A stretch of 64,000 bases of DNA from Streptomyces aurantiogriseus (GCF_014649375.1 NZ_BMSX01000003.1:62001-126000), one strand, 5' to 3'. Counted from the first letter of the stretch, positions 18,441-28,828 are shown. Made by a program: numbers and translations. The notes: generated by a model from the sequence alone, not told the origin.

Positions 18441-20474
18441 CTAGGCGGGGTCGACGATCAGCCAGGCCACCGTGGAGGTGTCGCCGGCGGCGCCCTTGAC
18501 GCTGAAGGACGTGCCCGGGGTGCGGGCGGAGACGTAGGCGATACCGGCCGGGGTGCCGCCGGGGGACTGGATCGTCAGGAAGATGCGGCTGGTGGTCGTG
18601 ACCGCGGTGGTGGGGACGGTGACCGCGGTGGTGCCGTTGAGGGTGAGGGTGCCCATCTTCGCGTTGGTGCCCTCCTTGACCCTGAGGCCCTTGCCGGCGA
18701 GGCCCGCGACGATGTCGGAGTCGGTGCTGCCGATCTGAGCGGCGCCGAGGCGGCCCCAGGTGGTGTCCCGGCCGGTGGAGCCGCCCGGGCCGAAGCTCTG
18801 GGTGCCGTTGATCTCGATGGCGAAGCGGTTGATCGTGTCGCCGGTGACCTGGGACTGGAAGGCGCGGGAGGCGGTGTCCTTCCCGGTGACCGCGTAGCCC
18901 TGGCCGGCGGCGCGTGTCTGGACGAGGTGCAGGCCCGGGCTGGCGGCGGCGTTCACGACCACGCCCGGGGTCGTGCCTTCCTGGCCGAGGGTCACGCGGC
19001 CGCTACTGCGGTTGACGGTGATCGGTGTGTCGAGGGCGGTGCCGTCGTCGCCGTGGCGTACGAGGGCGAAGTCGGAGCCGTCGCCCGTGCCGGACTCGGT
19101 GGCGGAGGTGGCGCGCAGCGCCCAGCGGCGGTTCTTGCCGCGGGACCAGAACTGCACGTCGCGGGTGGTTCCGGCGGCGCCGGAGACCATGTGGACGTCG
19201 GACTTGTCCCAGGTGATGCCGGTGGTGGTGTGGGTGCCCGCGGTGACGCCGCTGTGGCGGACGACGACCGCGCCGACGTCGTTGAAGGGGGCCGTCGTGC
19301 CGACGTACTCGCCGCCGACGACCGAGACGCTGCTGGCGGAGTTCAGGGCGGAGGTGGTGATGCCGTAGGCGGGGGAGAAGTCGCCCCCGTTGTCGTCGTC
19401 GCGGCCGGTGGAGGTGGAGCAGCCGGTGAGGACGACGCCCTCGGCGGCTTCGCCGGTGATGCGGAAGCCGGCGGAGGTGGCGGTGGCCAGTCTGCCGTCC
19501 CGCTTGGCCAGGCAGCCCACGAGCTGGAGGAAGCGGCCGCCGGCGGCGGTGGAGAGGTGGAAGCCGTCCTGGCCGCTGCGGTCGGTGTTGCAACCCACCA
19601 TCACCATCGAGTAGTTGATGCCGGTGATGTGGTAGCCGTGCTGGACGTTCCACTCGGCGCGGCAGTCGACCATGGTGACGGCGTTGGGGTTGAGGATGTC
19701 GTAACCGTGCAGCTGGTTGCCCTGGGAGTAGCACTGGAACAGGTCGGCGTCGACCAGGCCGCCGCCGGTGCCCGCGGCGTCGCCGAAGGTGAAGCCGTGG
19801 CCGTTGGTGCCCACGCAGTGGACCTGGTTGAACTGCAGGGCCGCCGCGTTCTGGGCGTTGACGCCGTGGCCGGTGAACCGCCAGATCGTCACCTTGTCCA
19901 TGCCGACGTCCTTGACGCCGGGGTTGAGGCGGACGCCGTCGATGCCGGTGCCCGCCTTGTTCTGGGCCTTCAGGTTGTGGTCGTCGTAGCAGCCGCGCAG
20001 GGCGAGGCCGTACAGGCGCGGGCCGCCTCGGTAGGCGGACCTGTAGTACGCGTCCTGCACCGGGGCCTGATCGACGATGATCAGGGCGTCGCCGTCGAAG
20101 AGGCCGCCGTAGGCCGGGCGGAGGTAGGAGTCGACCAGGAAGGTGCGGTCGGGGAAGTGCGGGTTCCAGTCACCGCGGAGGGTCACGCCCAGGCTCAGCC
20201 TCAGCGGGGACTCGAGCCGGTACCGGCCCGGCGGGAGGTAGACCGTGCCGCCCTGCCCGGCCGCGTCGATGGCCTTCTGGATGGCGGGGGCGTCGTCGGC
20301 CTTGTCGTCGCCCAGGGCCCCGTACGCCGGATCCCGGACGTTCAGCCACCCCGCGCCGGTGTCCGCGGCGGCGGCCTCGTCCGCGGTGGCGATCGTGGTG
20401 GCGAGGGCGGCGCCGCAGAGGCCCGCGGCGCTCGCGAGCAGATGGCGTCTGGAGCTGCGAGGCGTGCTGCTCAT
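18441..20474 (-). CDS. Secreted beta-helix (pectate-lyase-like fold) protein, Tat signal
   Basis: The 677-residue product starts with a twin-arginine signal (SSRRHLLASAAGLCGAALATTI, then AAAADTGA). Residues 45-110 match the pectate-lyase superfamily entry of right-handed beta-helix proteins (NVRDPAYGALGDDKADDAPAIQKAIDAAGQGGTVYLPPGRYRLESPL). A long beta-helix follows. The C-terminal 250 residues look like phage tail-fibre material (GSDFALVRHGDDGTALDTPITVNRSSGRVTLG). The substrate is unknown; polysaccharide binding or cleavage is inference. A GGGGGGA ribosome site precedes the ATG. It is inserted between truA and rplM. Confidence 0.8.
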   Translation of the reverse strand: MSSTPRSSRRHLLASAAGLCGAALATTIATADEAAAADTGAGWLNVRDPAYGALGDDKADDAPAIQKAIDAAGQGGTVYLPPGRYRLESPLRLSLGVTLRGDWNPHFPDRTFLVDSYLRPAYGGLFDGDALIIVDQAPVQDAYYRSAYRGGPRLYGLALRGCYDDHNLKAQNKAGTGIDGVRLNPGVKDVGMDKVTIWRFTGHGVNAQNAAALQFNQVHCVGTNGHGFTFGDAAGTGGGLVDADLFQCYSQGNQLHGYDILNPNAVTMVDCRAEWNVQHGYHITGINYSMVMVGCNTDRSGQDGFHLSTAAGGRFLQLVGCLAKRDGRLATATSAGFRITGEAAEGVVLTGCSTSTGRDDDNGGDFSPAYGITTSALNSASSVSVVGGEYVGTTAPFNDVGAVVVRHSGVTAGTHTTTGITWDKSDVHMVSGAAGTTRDVQFWSRGKNRRWALRATSATESGTGDGSDFALVRHGDDGTALDTPITVNRSSGRVTLGQEGTTPGVVVNAAASPGLHLVQTRAAGQGYAVTGKDTASRAFQSQVTGDTINRFAIEINGTQSFGPGGSTGRDTTWGRLGAAQIGSTDSDIVAGLAGKGLRVKEGTNAKMGTLTLNGTTAVTVPTTAVTTTSRIFLTIQSPGGTPAGIAYVSARTPGTSFSVKGAAGDTSTVAWLIVDPA

Positions 20475-20540
20475 GACGTGTCCCCCCAGGGATCAAAGGT
20501 GATCAGGTGGGGGGAGGGTCTCACACGCCTGTTCGTACGG

Positions 20541-21416
20541 TCACTGGTTCGCCGCGGCCGACGCCTGGGTCTCGCCGCGGCGGCGGATCTGCGTGAACGT
20601 GAACTCGGCGAGGTCGTCACCGGCGGTGAAGACCTGCGTGTCCTTCGTCGTCACGTCCTTGCCGTTGGTGAAGCCGGTGATGGTGAAGTAGGCGTAGCGG
20701 CCGTAGGAGTTGGTCGTCGAGCGGCAGACGGCGCCGTTGCAGAAGGCCTTGACGCCGCTGCCGGCCAGAGCCTTCACGAAGCTGCTCTTGTCGGCCTGCT
20801 CCTTGGCCTTGAGGGCCTGCGCCTCGGTGTCGAAGACGGCCACGCCGACCGTCACCGCGATGCCGTCCTTGGTGTACGTGACACGCATCAGGCGGGTGCA
20901 GTCGTTGGTGGTCAGGACCTTGGGGAGGCTGCCCTGGACGCCGGTGGTGCAGTTCGTGCTGTCGGCCTTCGCGGCCTTCTTGTAGACGGTCGAGCCCATC
21001 GTCAGCTGGGTGCCCGGGAAGAGCAGGTCCGGGCCGTTGGGCGCGGTGTCCTTGGCCTTGCTGGAGACGAACTCCTTCGGGTCCAGTGGCGGCGGGGCGC
21101 TGGTCGGGGCGAAGGACGGGGTGGCGGACGCGCTCGGCAGGTCGGCGGTCGCGGGCAGCGAGGAGGTCGGACGGTTCGTCTCGTCCTCACCGTTCGCCGA
21201 GACCACGGCCATGGCGACGGCGGCGCCGATGCCGATCGTCGCGAGCGCGCCCCCGCCTATGAACAGCAGCCGACGGCGTTTGTTGCGCGTCTCGGACGCC
21301 TCGGCCAGCGCGGCCCAGTCCGGAGTCGGGTCCGTGGCGCCGCTGCTCCACGGCTGCTGGGAGTTCGGTTTCCACGGATCCCACTGGGACTGAGGTCCCC
21401 CCTGCCCATAGCTCAT
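20541..21416 (-). CDS. Single-pass membrane protein of unknown function
   Basis: The 291-residue product has a Gly/Gln/Trp-rich cytoplasmic N-terminus (about 50 residues), one transmembrane segment (LLFIGGGALATIGIGAAVAMAVV), a Ser/Thr/Pro linker and a 180-residue extracellular domain with four or more cysteines. No family was recognised. ATG 21416 was chosen over ATG 21425 because TAAGAT (complement of 21424-21429) sits 7 nt before it, indicating a leaderless start. It lies upstream of the beta-helix gene on the same strand, with a 66-nt gap. Confidence 0.75.
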   Translation of the reverse strand: MSYGQGGPQSQWDPWKPNSQQPWSSGATDPTPDWAALAEASETRNKRRRLLFIGGGALATIGIGAAVAMAVVSANGEDETNRPTSSLPATADLPSASATPSFAPTSAPPPLDPKEFVSSKAKDTAPNGPDLLFPGTQLTMGSTVYKKAAKADSTNCTTGVQGSLPKVLTTNDCTRLMRVTYTKDGIAVTVGVAVFDTEAQALKAKEQADKSSFVKALAGSGVKAFCNGAVCRSTTNSYGRYAYFTITGFTNGKDVTTKDTQVFTAGDDLAEFTFTQIRRRGETQASAAANQ

Positions 21417-21429
21417 GGGCCGCATCTTA

Positions 21430-21947
21430 GACGTGGCAAGCGCTGTGCTGTTCCGCCCCGGCAGACCCCGGAGCACCTTGCGTTCCGGGGATGAGTACGG
21501 GCAAACATCGCGTCTCCGGATGCTTGGTGCGGCGTTCTCCCTGGCCGCGGCGGTGGGGGCGTGTGGTGGTGTCCGGTGCGAGGGCGGGACATGTGGCGCG
21601 GGCCACCTCGGCTGCTGACGCGCTACTGGCATGGGCACGTCCGGCCCGGCAGCAGGGCGGCGAGGGCGTACGACACGGCGGCCACCGGTGGGTCGGCGAT
21701 GTACGTCGACCGGGGTCGTCGTACGGAGACGGACCCGTTTTGACCCCGCCCCTGCGGCACGGGTATCCTGCATCTTCGTTGTGTATTGGCTTGCTCATTC
21801 TCACGGGACGGGCCCTTACACCGGTCCACCGGGCCGATGACCAGCGACCAGCACGCGGTTTGCGTCACCGCAGTGCGGTCTGGGCTGTCGTGATCGTCTT
21901 CGGTGACCTGTCAGGACCATTCACTGAAGAAGCGAAGGCTACGAACC
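21430..21947. other. Gene-free region with the rplM promoter and leader
   Basis: About 520 bases separate the minus-strand membrane gene from rplM. The only clear signal is the promoter at 21740-21769, which leaves a leader of about 170 nt before rplM. No RNA gene or supported coding frame was seen. Confidence 0.6.
21740..21769 (+). promoter_or_regulatory. Candidate promoter for rplM-rpsI
   Basis: TTGACC at 21740-21745 and TATCCT at 21764-21769 are separated by 18 nt, a good housekeeping-type match and similar to the S10 promoter found at 424-451. Confidence 0.6.
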
Positions 21948-22391
21948 GTGCGTACGTACAGCCCCAAGCCCGGCGATGTGACGCGCCAGTGGCACGTCAT
22001 CGACGCTCAGGACGTTGTCCTGGGCCGTCTCGCCAGCACTGCCGCCTCCATCCTGCGCGGCAAGCACAAGCCGATCTACGCCCCCCACGTCGACACCGGT
22101 GACTTCGTCATCATCATCAACGCCGACAAGGTGCACCTGTCCGGCAACAAGCGGACCCAGAAGATGGCGTACCGCCACTCCGGCTACCCGGGTGGTCTGC
22201 GTTCCGTCCGCTACGACGAGCTGCTGGACAAGAACCCCGAGAAGGCCATCGAGAAGGCCGTCAAGGGCATGCTCCCGAAGAACTCGCTGGGCCGTCAGAT
22301 GCTCTCGAAGCTGAAGGTCTACAAGGGTGACCAGCACCCGCACGGCGCGCAGCAGCCGCAGCCGTTCGAGATCACCCAGGTCGCGCAGTAA
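21948..22391 (+). CDS. rplM: 50S ribosomal protein L13
   Basis: The 147-residue product, GTG-started at 21948 ([30 protein letters not shown]), is a full-length L13, an early-assembly 50S protein. Frames extending further left were rejected because they lack family similarity. It forms the usual rplM-rpsI pair. Confidence 0.96.
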   Translation: MRTYSPKPGDVTRQWHVIDAQDVVLGRLASTAASILRGKHKPIYAPHVDTGDFVIIINADKVHLSGNKRTQKMAYRHSGYPGGLRSVRYDELLDKNPEKAIEKAVKGMLPKNSLGRQMLSKLKVYKGDQHPHGAQQPQPFEITQVAQ

Positions 22392-22435
22392 GTCCGGCCA
22401 CACCACCCCAAGCTGAAGAGAATCTGAGGAGAACC

Positions 22436-22948
22436 GTGGCCGAGACCACTGCCGAGCAGCCGCTCGAAGAGCTTGACATCGACAGCTACACCACCGAGTC
22501 CGAGGTCCCCGTCGAGGGCGAGTACACCTCGGAGTCCCTGGCCTCCCGCTTCGGCGAGCCCCAGCCGGCCGCCGGCCTGGGTCGCCGCAAGAACGCCATC
22601 GCCCGCGTCCGGATCGTCCCGGGCACCGGCAAGTGGAAGATCAACGGTCGCACCCTCGAGGACTACTTCCCGAACAAGGTGCACCAGCAGGAAGTCAACG
22701 AGCCGTTCAAGGTTCTCGAGCTCGAGGGCCGCTACGACGTCGTCGCCCGCATCGCCGGTGGCGGTGTCTCCGGTCAGGCCGGTGCGCTCCGTCTCGGTGT
22801 CGCTCGCGCGCTGAACGAGGCGGACGTCGACAACAACCGCGGCCCGCTGAAGAAGGCCGGCTTCCTCAAGCGCGACGACCGTGCGGTCGAGCGCAAGAAG
22901 GCCGGTCTCAAGAAGGCCCGCAAGGCTCCGCAGTACAGCAAGCGCTAA
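22436..22948 (+). CDS. rpsI: 30S ribosomal protein S9
   Basis: The 170-residue product has the S9 core ([24 protein letters not shown]...) ending in the conserved [12 protein letters not shown] tail, which reaches the P-site tRNA. About 40 acidic N-terminal residues precede the core, a lineage-specific extension. The GTG start follows a GAGGAGAA ribosome site. Confidence 0.97.
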   Translation: MAETTAEQPLEELDIDSYTTESEVPVEGEYTSESLASRFGEPQPAAGLGRRKNAIARVRIVPGTGKWKINGRTLEDYFPNKVHQQEVNEPFKVLELEGRYDVVARIAGGGVSGQAGALRLGVARALNEADVDNNRGPLKKAGFLKRDDRAVERKKAGLKKARKAPQYSKR

Positions 22949-23000
22949 GCCTCGCTGCCTGCTCGTACGTCGCGGGCCTGGTCGCTCGTACGTCGTACTC

Positions 23001-23046
23001 CGAACGCCCCGGCGGCACGCCACAGTGCCGTCGGGGCGTTCGTTTT
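23001..23046 (+). terminator. Intrinsic terminator after rpsI
   Basis: CGAACGCCCCGGCGGC pairs with GCCGTCGGGGCGTTCG, followed directly by TTTTC. This is a textbook stem plus T-run and ends the rplM-rpsI transcript. Confidence 0.85.
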
Positions 23047-23195
23047 CTCGCAGTCGTGGGCGTATAACGGCACAAGGTGCTCAAAGGCTTGTGTGATCGG
23101 ATGTTCAGGGCATCAAATGCCTGGATGCGGGAGCCGCCGCTGACCAACCGACGCGCCGCACGGCTTTCGAAACTGACGCTTCCTCAGGAGGACAA

Positions 23196-24554
23196 GTGGG
23201 ACGACTCTTCGGCACGGACGGCGTGCGCGGTGTCGCCAACGCGGATCTCACGGCCGAGATGGCGCTCGGTCTGTCGGTAGCGGCGGCGCATGTGCTGGCC
23301 GAGGCGGGCACCTTCGAGGGCCACCGGCCGGTGGCGGTCGTGGGACGGGACCCGCGCGCGTCCGGGGAGTTCCTGGAGGCCGCCGTGGTGGCCGGCCTGG
23401 CGAGTGCGGGTGTGGACGTGCTGCGGGTCGGCGTGCTGCCGACCCCGGCTGTCGCGTATCTGACCGGCGCGCTGGGCGCCGACCTCGGTGTGATGCTCTC
23501 CGCCAGCCACAACGCGATGCCCGACAACGGCATCAAGTTCTTCGCCCGCGGCGGCCACAAGCTCGCCGACGAACTCGAGGACAAGATCGAGACCGTCTAC
23601 GAGGAGCACCGGCGCGGTGAGCCCTGGGAGCGGCCGACGGGCGCGGGTGTCGGGCGCGTGCGCTCGTACGACGAAGGGTTCGACCGCTACGTCGCCCACC
23701 TCATCGCCGTTCTGCCGAACCGGCTCGACGGGCTGAAAATCGTCCTCGACGAGGCGCACGGCGCTGCCGCCCGGGTCTCGCCGGAGGCGTTCACGCGGGC
23801 CGGCGCGGAGATCGTCACGATCGGTGCGTCGCCGGACGGGCTCAACATCAACGACGGCTGCGGGTCCACGCACCTCGACCAGCTGAAGGCCGCCGTCGTC
23901 GAGCACGGGGCCGACTTCGGTATCGCGCACGACGGTGACGCGGACCGGTGCCTCGCCGTGGACCACACCGGCGAGGAGATCGACGGCGACCAGATTCTCT
24001 CGGTGCTCGCGCTGGCGATGCGGGAGCGGGGCGTGCTGCGCTCGGACACCGTGGTCGCCACCGTCATGTCCAACCTCGGCTTCAAGCTCGCCATGGAGCG
24101 GGAGGGCATCCAGCTCGTGCAGGCCGCCGTCGGCGACCGGTATGTGCTGGAGGAGATGAAGCAGCACGGGTACGCGCTCGGCGGTGAGCAGTCCGGGCAC
24201 GTGATCATCCTCGACCACGCGACCACGGGTGACGGGACGCTGACCGGGCTCATGCTGGCGGCGCGTGTCGCGGAGAGCGGGAAGTCGCTGCGCGAGCTGG
24301 CGTCCGTGATGGAGCGGTTGCCGCAGGTGCTGATCAATGTGCCGGACGTGGACAGGTCCCGTGTCGGGGACTCCGCCGAGCTCTCCGCTGCCGTTGGTGA
24401 GGCGGAGCGGGAGCTGGGGGCCACCGGGCGAGTTCTTCTTCGGCCTTCCGGGACCGAGCCGCTGGTTCGGGTGATGGTCGAGGCGGCGGATATTGATCAG
24501 GCTCAGGCTGTTGCCGGCCGGCTTGCCGATGCGGTGAAGTCCGCGCTGGGCTGA
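23196..24554 (+). CDS. glmM: Phosphoglucosamine mutase
   Basis: The 452-residue product converts glucosamine-6-phosphate to glucosamine-1-phosphate for UDP-GlcNAc and peptidoglycan. The phosphoserine loop [14 protein letters not shown] has the catalytic serine near residue 104, the metal loop is DGDADRC, and the substrate loop is GEQSGH. It starts at GTG 23196 after a TCAGGAGGA ribosome site. glmS, which makes its substrate, lies 2.3 kb downstream. Confidence 0.96.
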   Translation: MGRLFGTDGVRGVANADLTAEMALGLSVAAAHVLAEAGTFEGHRPVAVVGRDPRASGEFLEAAVVAGLASAGVDVLRVGVLPTPAVAYLTGALGADLGVMLSASHNAMPDNGIKFFARGGHKLADELEDKIETVYEEHRRGEPWERPTGAGVGRVRSYDEGFDRYVAHLIAVLPNRLDGLKIVLDEAHGAAARVSPEAFTRAGAEIVTIGASPDGLNINDGCGSTHLDQLKAAVVEHGADFGIAHDGDADRCLAVDHTGEEIDGDQILSVLALAMRERGVLRSDTVVATVMSNLGFKLAMEREGIQLVQAAVGDRYVLEEMKQHGYALGGEQSGHVIILDHATTGDGTLTGLMLAARVAESGKSLRELASVMERLPQVLINVPDVDRSRVGDSAELSAAVGEAERELGATGRVLLRPSGTEPLVRVMVEAADIDQAQAVAGRLADAVKSALG

Positions 24555-24611
24555 TTGCCGGGCCGGGTTCGGGGGCGGAGTTCTGTGCGTTGCGGGCTGC
24601 GGGTTCGTTGT

Positions 24612-24699
24612 GGCTGGTCGTTCCCCCACTCTCGACTTCGCTCGAGCGGGGGGACCCCCATCGCGGCGGAGCCGCAGATCGGCACAGCCCCGCGCCCCT
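24612..24699. repeat. 88-bp dispersed intergenic repeat, copy A
   Basis: This copy matches 28829-28916 over 88 bases with about five differences. It contains the palindromic core CTCGACTTCGCTCGAG and the hairpin GCGGCGGAGCCGC, and ends in CAGCCCCGCGCCCC. It sits between the convergent ends of glmM and the DUF389 gene, so it may serve as a bidirectional terminator. Confidence 0.9.
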
Positions 24700-24702
24700 G
24701 TG

Positions 24703-25650
24703 CTAGCTGCCCTGACCGGCATTGATACGTCCACGTTGCCGGGACCAGAGCCACTTCTGGAGCAGTAGGGTCAGCGCTCCTGCCAGGATGATGCCCAGGA
24801 GGTTCAGCAGGAGTTGTTCGGTTGAGCCCCAAGTCTGTCCCATGTCGCCGTAGCTCAGGGCTACGGCGGCATTGGCGGCGGCGGGGACCGTGGTGACCGA
24901 GATGGCCACGCCCACCAGAGCGCCGGACTTGGCGGAGGTCAGGGAGAGGGTGCCGGCCGCGCCCGCCAGGACGGCCACGATGAAGGAGAAGGCGTCGGGG
25001 GCGTAGACGAAGCCGGTCTGGGGGCGGTCGGCCTCCAGCTGTTCCTTGCTGAACAGGTCGATCCAGTCCATGAAGAGGCTGAAGACCACGGTCACCGCCA
25101 TGGCCACCGCGAACCCGACCAGCAACGCGATCAGCGAGCGCAGTGCCAGGCGTGGGGCACGGCGCACGATCGACGTGGAGATGCCGGCGAGCGGGCCGAA
25201 CTCCGGGCCCACCGCCATCGCGCCCACGATCAGGATCGCGTTGTCGAGCACCACTCCGCAGGCCGCGATCATCGTCGCCAGCGTGATGAACGCGAGGTAG
25301 GTGACGGAGAGAGTCGACTCCTCGTGGGTCGCGTCCGTCAGGTGCTCCCACAGGACCGCGTCGGCGCCCTCGCCCGGCGCCTCCGCCTCGGCCTTGTCGG
25401 CCCGCACCGACAGGGACAGGTCGATGTTCTCGACGGCGATCGAGCCGCTCTTGTCCAGGCCCAACTCCTGCAGGCCGGTGAGGAGTTCGTCAGCCGCCTC
25501 GCGCGCCACGTCGCACAGGACGACGTCGCCGGCCGGGTTGCGGGCGGCGCCCGGCACCACCGCCAGATGGGTGGTGCCCACGGTGTTCTCGATCAGGCGG
25601 ACCACGGCGTCGGTCTTCTCCGACGGCGTGATCAGGCGCAGGTGCAGCAT
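24703..25650 (-). CDS. DUF389 family integral membrane protein
   Basis: The 315-residue product has a soluble N-terminal domain of about 115 residues (MLHLRLITPSEKTDAVVRLIENTVGTTHLAVV) and then about six membrane helices with the DUF389 signature ILIVGAMAVGPEFGPLAGIS. The family has no established biochemical role. The gene lies 16 nt after coaA, but it also has a TACCCT box 6 nt before its ATG, so it may be transcribed independently as a leaderless mRNA. Confidence 0.85.
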   Translation of the reverse strand: MLHLRLITPSEKTDAVVRLIENTVGTTHLAVVPGAARNPAGDVVLCDVAREAADELLTGLQELGLDKSGSIAVENIDLSLSVRADKAEAEAPGEGADAVLWEHLTDATHEESTLSVTYLAFITLATMIAACGVVLDNAILIVGAMAVGPEFGPLAGISTSIVRRAPRLALRSLIALLVGFAVAMAVTVVFSLFMDWIDLFSKEQLEADRPQTGFVYAPDAFSFIVAVLAGAAGTLSLTSAKSGALVGVAISVTTVPAAANAAVALSYGDMGQTWGSTEQLLLNLLGIILAGALTLLLQKWLWSRQRGRINAGQGS

Positions 25651-25666
25651 GGGGGCAGGGTAGCCG

Positions 25667-26656
25667 TCACAGTTTGCGCAGGCTCAACCGCTGCACCTTG
25701 TGGTCCGGGCCCTTGCGGACGACCAGGGTGGCGCGGCCGCGGGTGGGGGCGATGTTCTCGATCAGGTTCGGCTTGTTGATGGTGCGCCAGAGGGTGCGGG
25801 CGTAGGCGAGGGCCTCCTCCTCGGACACCTGTGTGTACTTCCTGAAGTACGAGTCCGGGTTCTGGAAGGCGGTCTGGCGCAGTTTCTTGAACCGGTTGAG
25901 GTACCAGCGTTCGATGTCCTCGGCGCTCGCGTCGACGTACACGCTGAAGTCGAAGTAGTCGGCGAGACCGACACGGGTGCGGCCGTCCTTGCCGGGGAGG
26001 GCGGGCTGGAGGACGTTCAGGCCCTCGACGATCAGGATGTCGGGGCGGCGGACCGTGAGCCGCTGGTCGGGGACGATGTCGTAGATCAGGTGGGAGTAGA
26101 CGGGGGCCGTCACCTCGTCCTTGCCGGCCTTGATGTCGGCCACGAAGCGGGTGAGCGCGCGCCGGTCGTAGGACTCGGGGAAACCTTTCCGCGACATCAG
26201 GCCGCGGGCCTCCAGTTCCTTGGTGGGGAGCAGGAAGCCGTCGGTGGTGACCAGTTCGACGCGAGGGTGCTCCGGCCAGCGGGAGAGCAGGGCCTGGAGG
26301 AGGCGGGCGACGGTGGATTTGCCCACCGCCACCGAGCCGGCGACTCCTATGACGAACGGTGTGCCGGACTGGGAGCCCTGTTCGCCCAGGAAGGTGTTCA
26401 GTGCGCCTCTGAGACCGTCGGTGGCGCCGACGTAGAGGTTGAGGAGGCGGGACAGCGGGAGGTAGATGTCCCGGACCTCGTCGAGGTCGATGACGTCGCC
26501 GAGGCCACGCAGCTTCTCGACCTCGTCGGCGGTCAGCGGCAGCGGTGTCTTGTCGCGCAGCCCGCTCCACTCGCAGCGGGTGAGGTCGACGTAGGGAGTC
26601 GCCTCCGGCCGGTGCCGGTGGGCGCTCCGGGGTATCGGGGAGACCGGAGAGATCAC
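25667..26656 (-). CDS. coaA: Pantothenate kinase, type I
   Basis: The 329-residue product phosphorylates pantothenate, the first step of coenzyme A synthesis. It has a P-loop at residues 104-115 ([12 protein letters not shown]) and the CoaA motifs [17 protein letters not shown] and IVEGLNVLQ. The start is a GTG at 26656. It is divergent from glmS across a G-rich spacer. Confidence 0.95.
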   Translation of the reverse strand: MISPVSPIPRSAHRHRPEATPYVDLTRCEWSGLRDKTPLPLTADEVEKLRGLGDVIDLDEVRDIYLPLSRLLNLYVGATDGLRGALNTFLGEQGSQSGTPFVIGVAGSVAVGKSTVARLLQALLSRWPEHPRVELVTTDGFLLPTKELEARGLMSRKGFPESYDRRALTRFVADIKAGKDEVTAPVYSHLIYDIVPDQRLTVRRPDILIVEGLNVLQPALPGKDGRTRVGLADYFDFSVYVDASAEDIERWYLNRFKKLRQTAFQNPDSYFRKYTQVSEEEALAYARTLWRTINKPNLIENIAPTRGRATLVVRKGPDHKVQRLSLRKL

Positions 26657-26704
26657 AGTCCATTGTTAACGGAGTTTGAACGGGATGGCGGGTGGGGTCC
26701 GTCA

Positions 26705-26815
26705 CGCCGGGCGGGAGGGGGCAAGGGAGGGGAGGTGGGCAGGGGGAGCGGGGTGCCTGCGGGGGGTTTTCGGGGTGGTCGAGGGCGTTCGGGGGCGCGT
26801 TCGGGGGCGGTTCGG
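26705..26815 (+). other. G-tract region in the coaA/glmS divergent spacer
   Basis: At least eight runs of three or more G on the plus strand are spaced by 1-5 nt (best block 26709-26753), a pattern that permits G-quadruplex formation. It lies between two divergent essential genes. Whether it folds or regulates is unknown. Confidence 0.5.
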
Positions 26816-26908
26816 ATGCGGTGCGGGGGCTCGTACAGGCGCGGGAATTTCCGAATTCGGGCACGCGAAGGCCCTTTTGGAGCGTGATTCGGTCGTAGGC
26901 TGCCGCGC

Positions 26909-28756
26909 ATGTGCGGAATCGTGGGATACGTGGGGTCGCAGTCGGCGCTCGAGGTCGTGATGGCCGGGCTGAAGCGACTGGAGTACCGGGGATACGACTC
27001 GGCGGGTGTCGCCGTGCCGGCGGACGGAGGGCTCGCCGCGGCGAAGAAGGCGGGCAAGCTCGTCAATCTGGAGAAGGAGCTCAGCGACCGGCCGCTGCCG
27101 ACCGGGTCGACGGGCATCGGGCACACGCGATGGGCCACACACGGTGGCCCGACGGACACCAACGCCCATCCTCATCTCGACAACGCGGGGCGGGTCGCCG
27201 TCGTGCACAACGGGATCATCGAGAACTTCGCGGTGCTGCGGGCCGAACTCGCCGAGCGCGGACACGAGTTGGCCTCCGAGACCGACACCGAGGTCGTGGC
27301 CCATCTGCTCGCCGAGGAGTTCTCGGTCACGGCCGACCTCGCGGAGGCGATGCGGCTGGTGTGCCGGCGGCTCGAAGGCGCGTTCACGCTGGTCGCGGTG
27401 CATGCGGACGAGCCGGATGTGGTCGTGGGCGCGCGACGGAACTCGCCGCTGGTGGTGGGCGTTGGAGAGGGCGAGGCCTTTCTCGCCTCGGACGTCGCCG
27501 CGTTCATCGCCCACACGCGGTCGGCGATCGAGCTGGGTCAGGACCAGGTGGTGGAGCTGCGCCGCGACGGTGTGACCGTGACCGGGTTCGACGGGCGTCC
27601 GGCGGACGTGCGATTGTATCACGTCGACTGGGACGCGTCAGCCGCGGAAAAGGGGGGTTATGACTACTTCATGCTCAAGGAGATCGCCGAGCAGCCCAAG
27701 GCGGTCGCCGATACGTTGCTGGGGCGCATCGACGCGGCCGGCTCGCTGACGCTGGACGAGCTGCGGATCTCTCCGGGGGCGCTGCGGGAGGTCGACAAGG
27801 TCGTCGTCATCGCGTGCGGTACGGCCTTCCACGCCGGGATGATCGCGAAGTACGCCATCGAGCACTGGACGCGCATCCCGTGCGAGGTGGAGCTGGCGAG
27901 TGAGTTCCGGTACCGGGATCCGATCCTGGACCCGCAGACCCTGGTGATCGCGATCTCGCAGTCCGGCGAGACCATGGACACGCTCATGGCGCTGCGGCAC
28001 GCCCGTGAGCAGGGCTCCAGGGTGCTGGCGATCTGCAACACCAACGGTTCGACGATTCCGCGTGAGTCGGACGCGGTGCTGTACACGCACGCCGGGCCGG
28101 AGGTGGCCGTCGCGTCGACCAAGGCGTTCCTGACGCAGTTGGTGGCGTGTTATCTGGTCGCTCTGTATCTCGGCCAGGTGCGCGGCACCAAGTGGGGTGA
28201 CGAGATCCGGGCCGTGATCCGGGACCTCGCGCAGATCTCCGGTCAGGTCGAGCGGGTGCTGGAGACCATGGAGCCGGTGCGCGAGCTGGCGCGTTCGCTC
28301 GCCCACAAGAACACGGTGCTGTTCCTCGGGCGGCACGTGGGCTACCCCGTGGCGCTGGAGGGTGCGCTGAAGCTGAAGGAGCTGGCGTACATGCACGCCG
28401 AGGGCTTCGCGGCGGGCGAGCTGAAGCACGGGCCGATCGCGCTCATCGAGGAGGATCTGCCGGTGGTCGTGGTCGTGCCGTCGCCTCGGGGGCGGTCCGT
28501 GCTGCACGACAAGATCGTGTCCAACATCCAGGAGATCCGGGCTCGGGGGGCGCGGACGATCGTGATCGCGGAGGAGGGGGACGAGGCGGTCGTGCCGTAT
28601 GCCGACCATCTCGTGCGGATTCCTGTCACGCCGACGTTGTTGCAGCCGTTGGTGGCCACGGTGCCGTTGCAGGTGTTCGCGTGCGAGCTGGCCACTGCGC
28701 GGGGGAACGAGGTGGATCAGCCGCGGAACCTGGCGAAGTCCGTCACCGTGGAGTAG
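26909..28756 (+). CDS. glmS: Glutamine-fructose-6-phosphate aminotransferase
   Basis: The 615-residue product makes glucosamine-6-phosphate, the entry to UDP-GlcNAc. Cys2 of MCGIVGYVG is the N-terminal glutaminase nucleophile. Two SIS isomerase domains follow (SQSGETMDTLMALRHA; GRHVGYPVALEGALKLKELAYMHAEGFAAGELKHGPIALIEE), and the C-terminus is DQPRNLAKSVTVE. TAGGCT (26896-26901) lies 7 nt before the ATG, suggesting a leaderless mRNA. No glmS ribozyme-like leader is possible in that case. Confidence 0.96.
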   Translation: MCGIVGYVGSQSALEVVMAGLKRLEYRGYDSAGVAVPADGGLAAAKKAGKLVNLEKELSDRPLPTGSTGIGHTRWATHGGPTDTNAHPHLDNAGRVAVVHNGIIENFAVLRAELAERGHELASETDTEVVAHLLAEEFSVTADLAEAMRLVCRRLEGAFTLVAVHADEPDVVVGARRNSPLVVGVGEGEAFLASDVAAFIAHTRSAIELGQDQVVELRRDGVTVTGFDGRPADVRLYHVDWDASAAEKGGYDYFMLKEIAEQPKAVADTLLGRIDAAGSLTLDELRISPGALREVDKVVVIACGTAFHAGMIAKYAIEHWTRIPCEVELASEFRYRDPILDPQTLVIAISQSGETMDTLMALRHAREQGSRVLAICNTNGSTIPRESDAVLYTHAGPEVAVASTKAFLTQLVACYLVALYLGQVRGTKWGDEIRAVIRDLAQISGQVERVLETMEPVRELARSLAHKNTVLFLGRHVGYPVALEGALKLKELAYMHAEGFAAGELKHGPIALIEEDLPVVVVVPSPRGRSVLHDKIVSNIQEIRARGARTIVIAEEGDEAVVPYADHLVRIPVTPTLLQPLVATVPLQVFACELATARGNEVDQPRNLAKSVTVE

Positions 28757-28828
28757 TTCCTCACGGGGCGGGGCGTCTGAGGGGGGTGGGGTGAGGGGGT
28801 TTTGTGCGGGTGCGGGTGTGTGTGGGGG

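Noticed and set aside
18927..21494. 855-codon open frame on the plus strand
   Set aside because: It lies antisense to the secreted beta-helix and membrane protein genes and has a Gly/Val/Ala-only composition expected from complementary GC-rich codons.
26656..26908. glmS ribozyme or riboswitch upstream of glmS
   Set aside because: The -10 box lies 7 nt before the ATG, leaving no leader for an RNA element, and no ribozyme core is visible.
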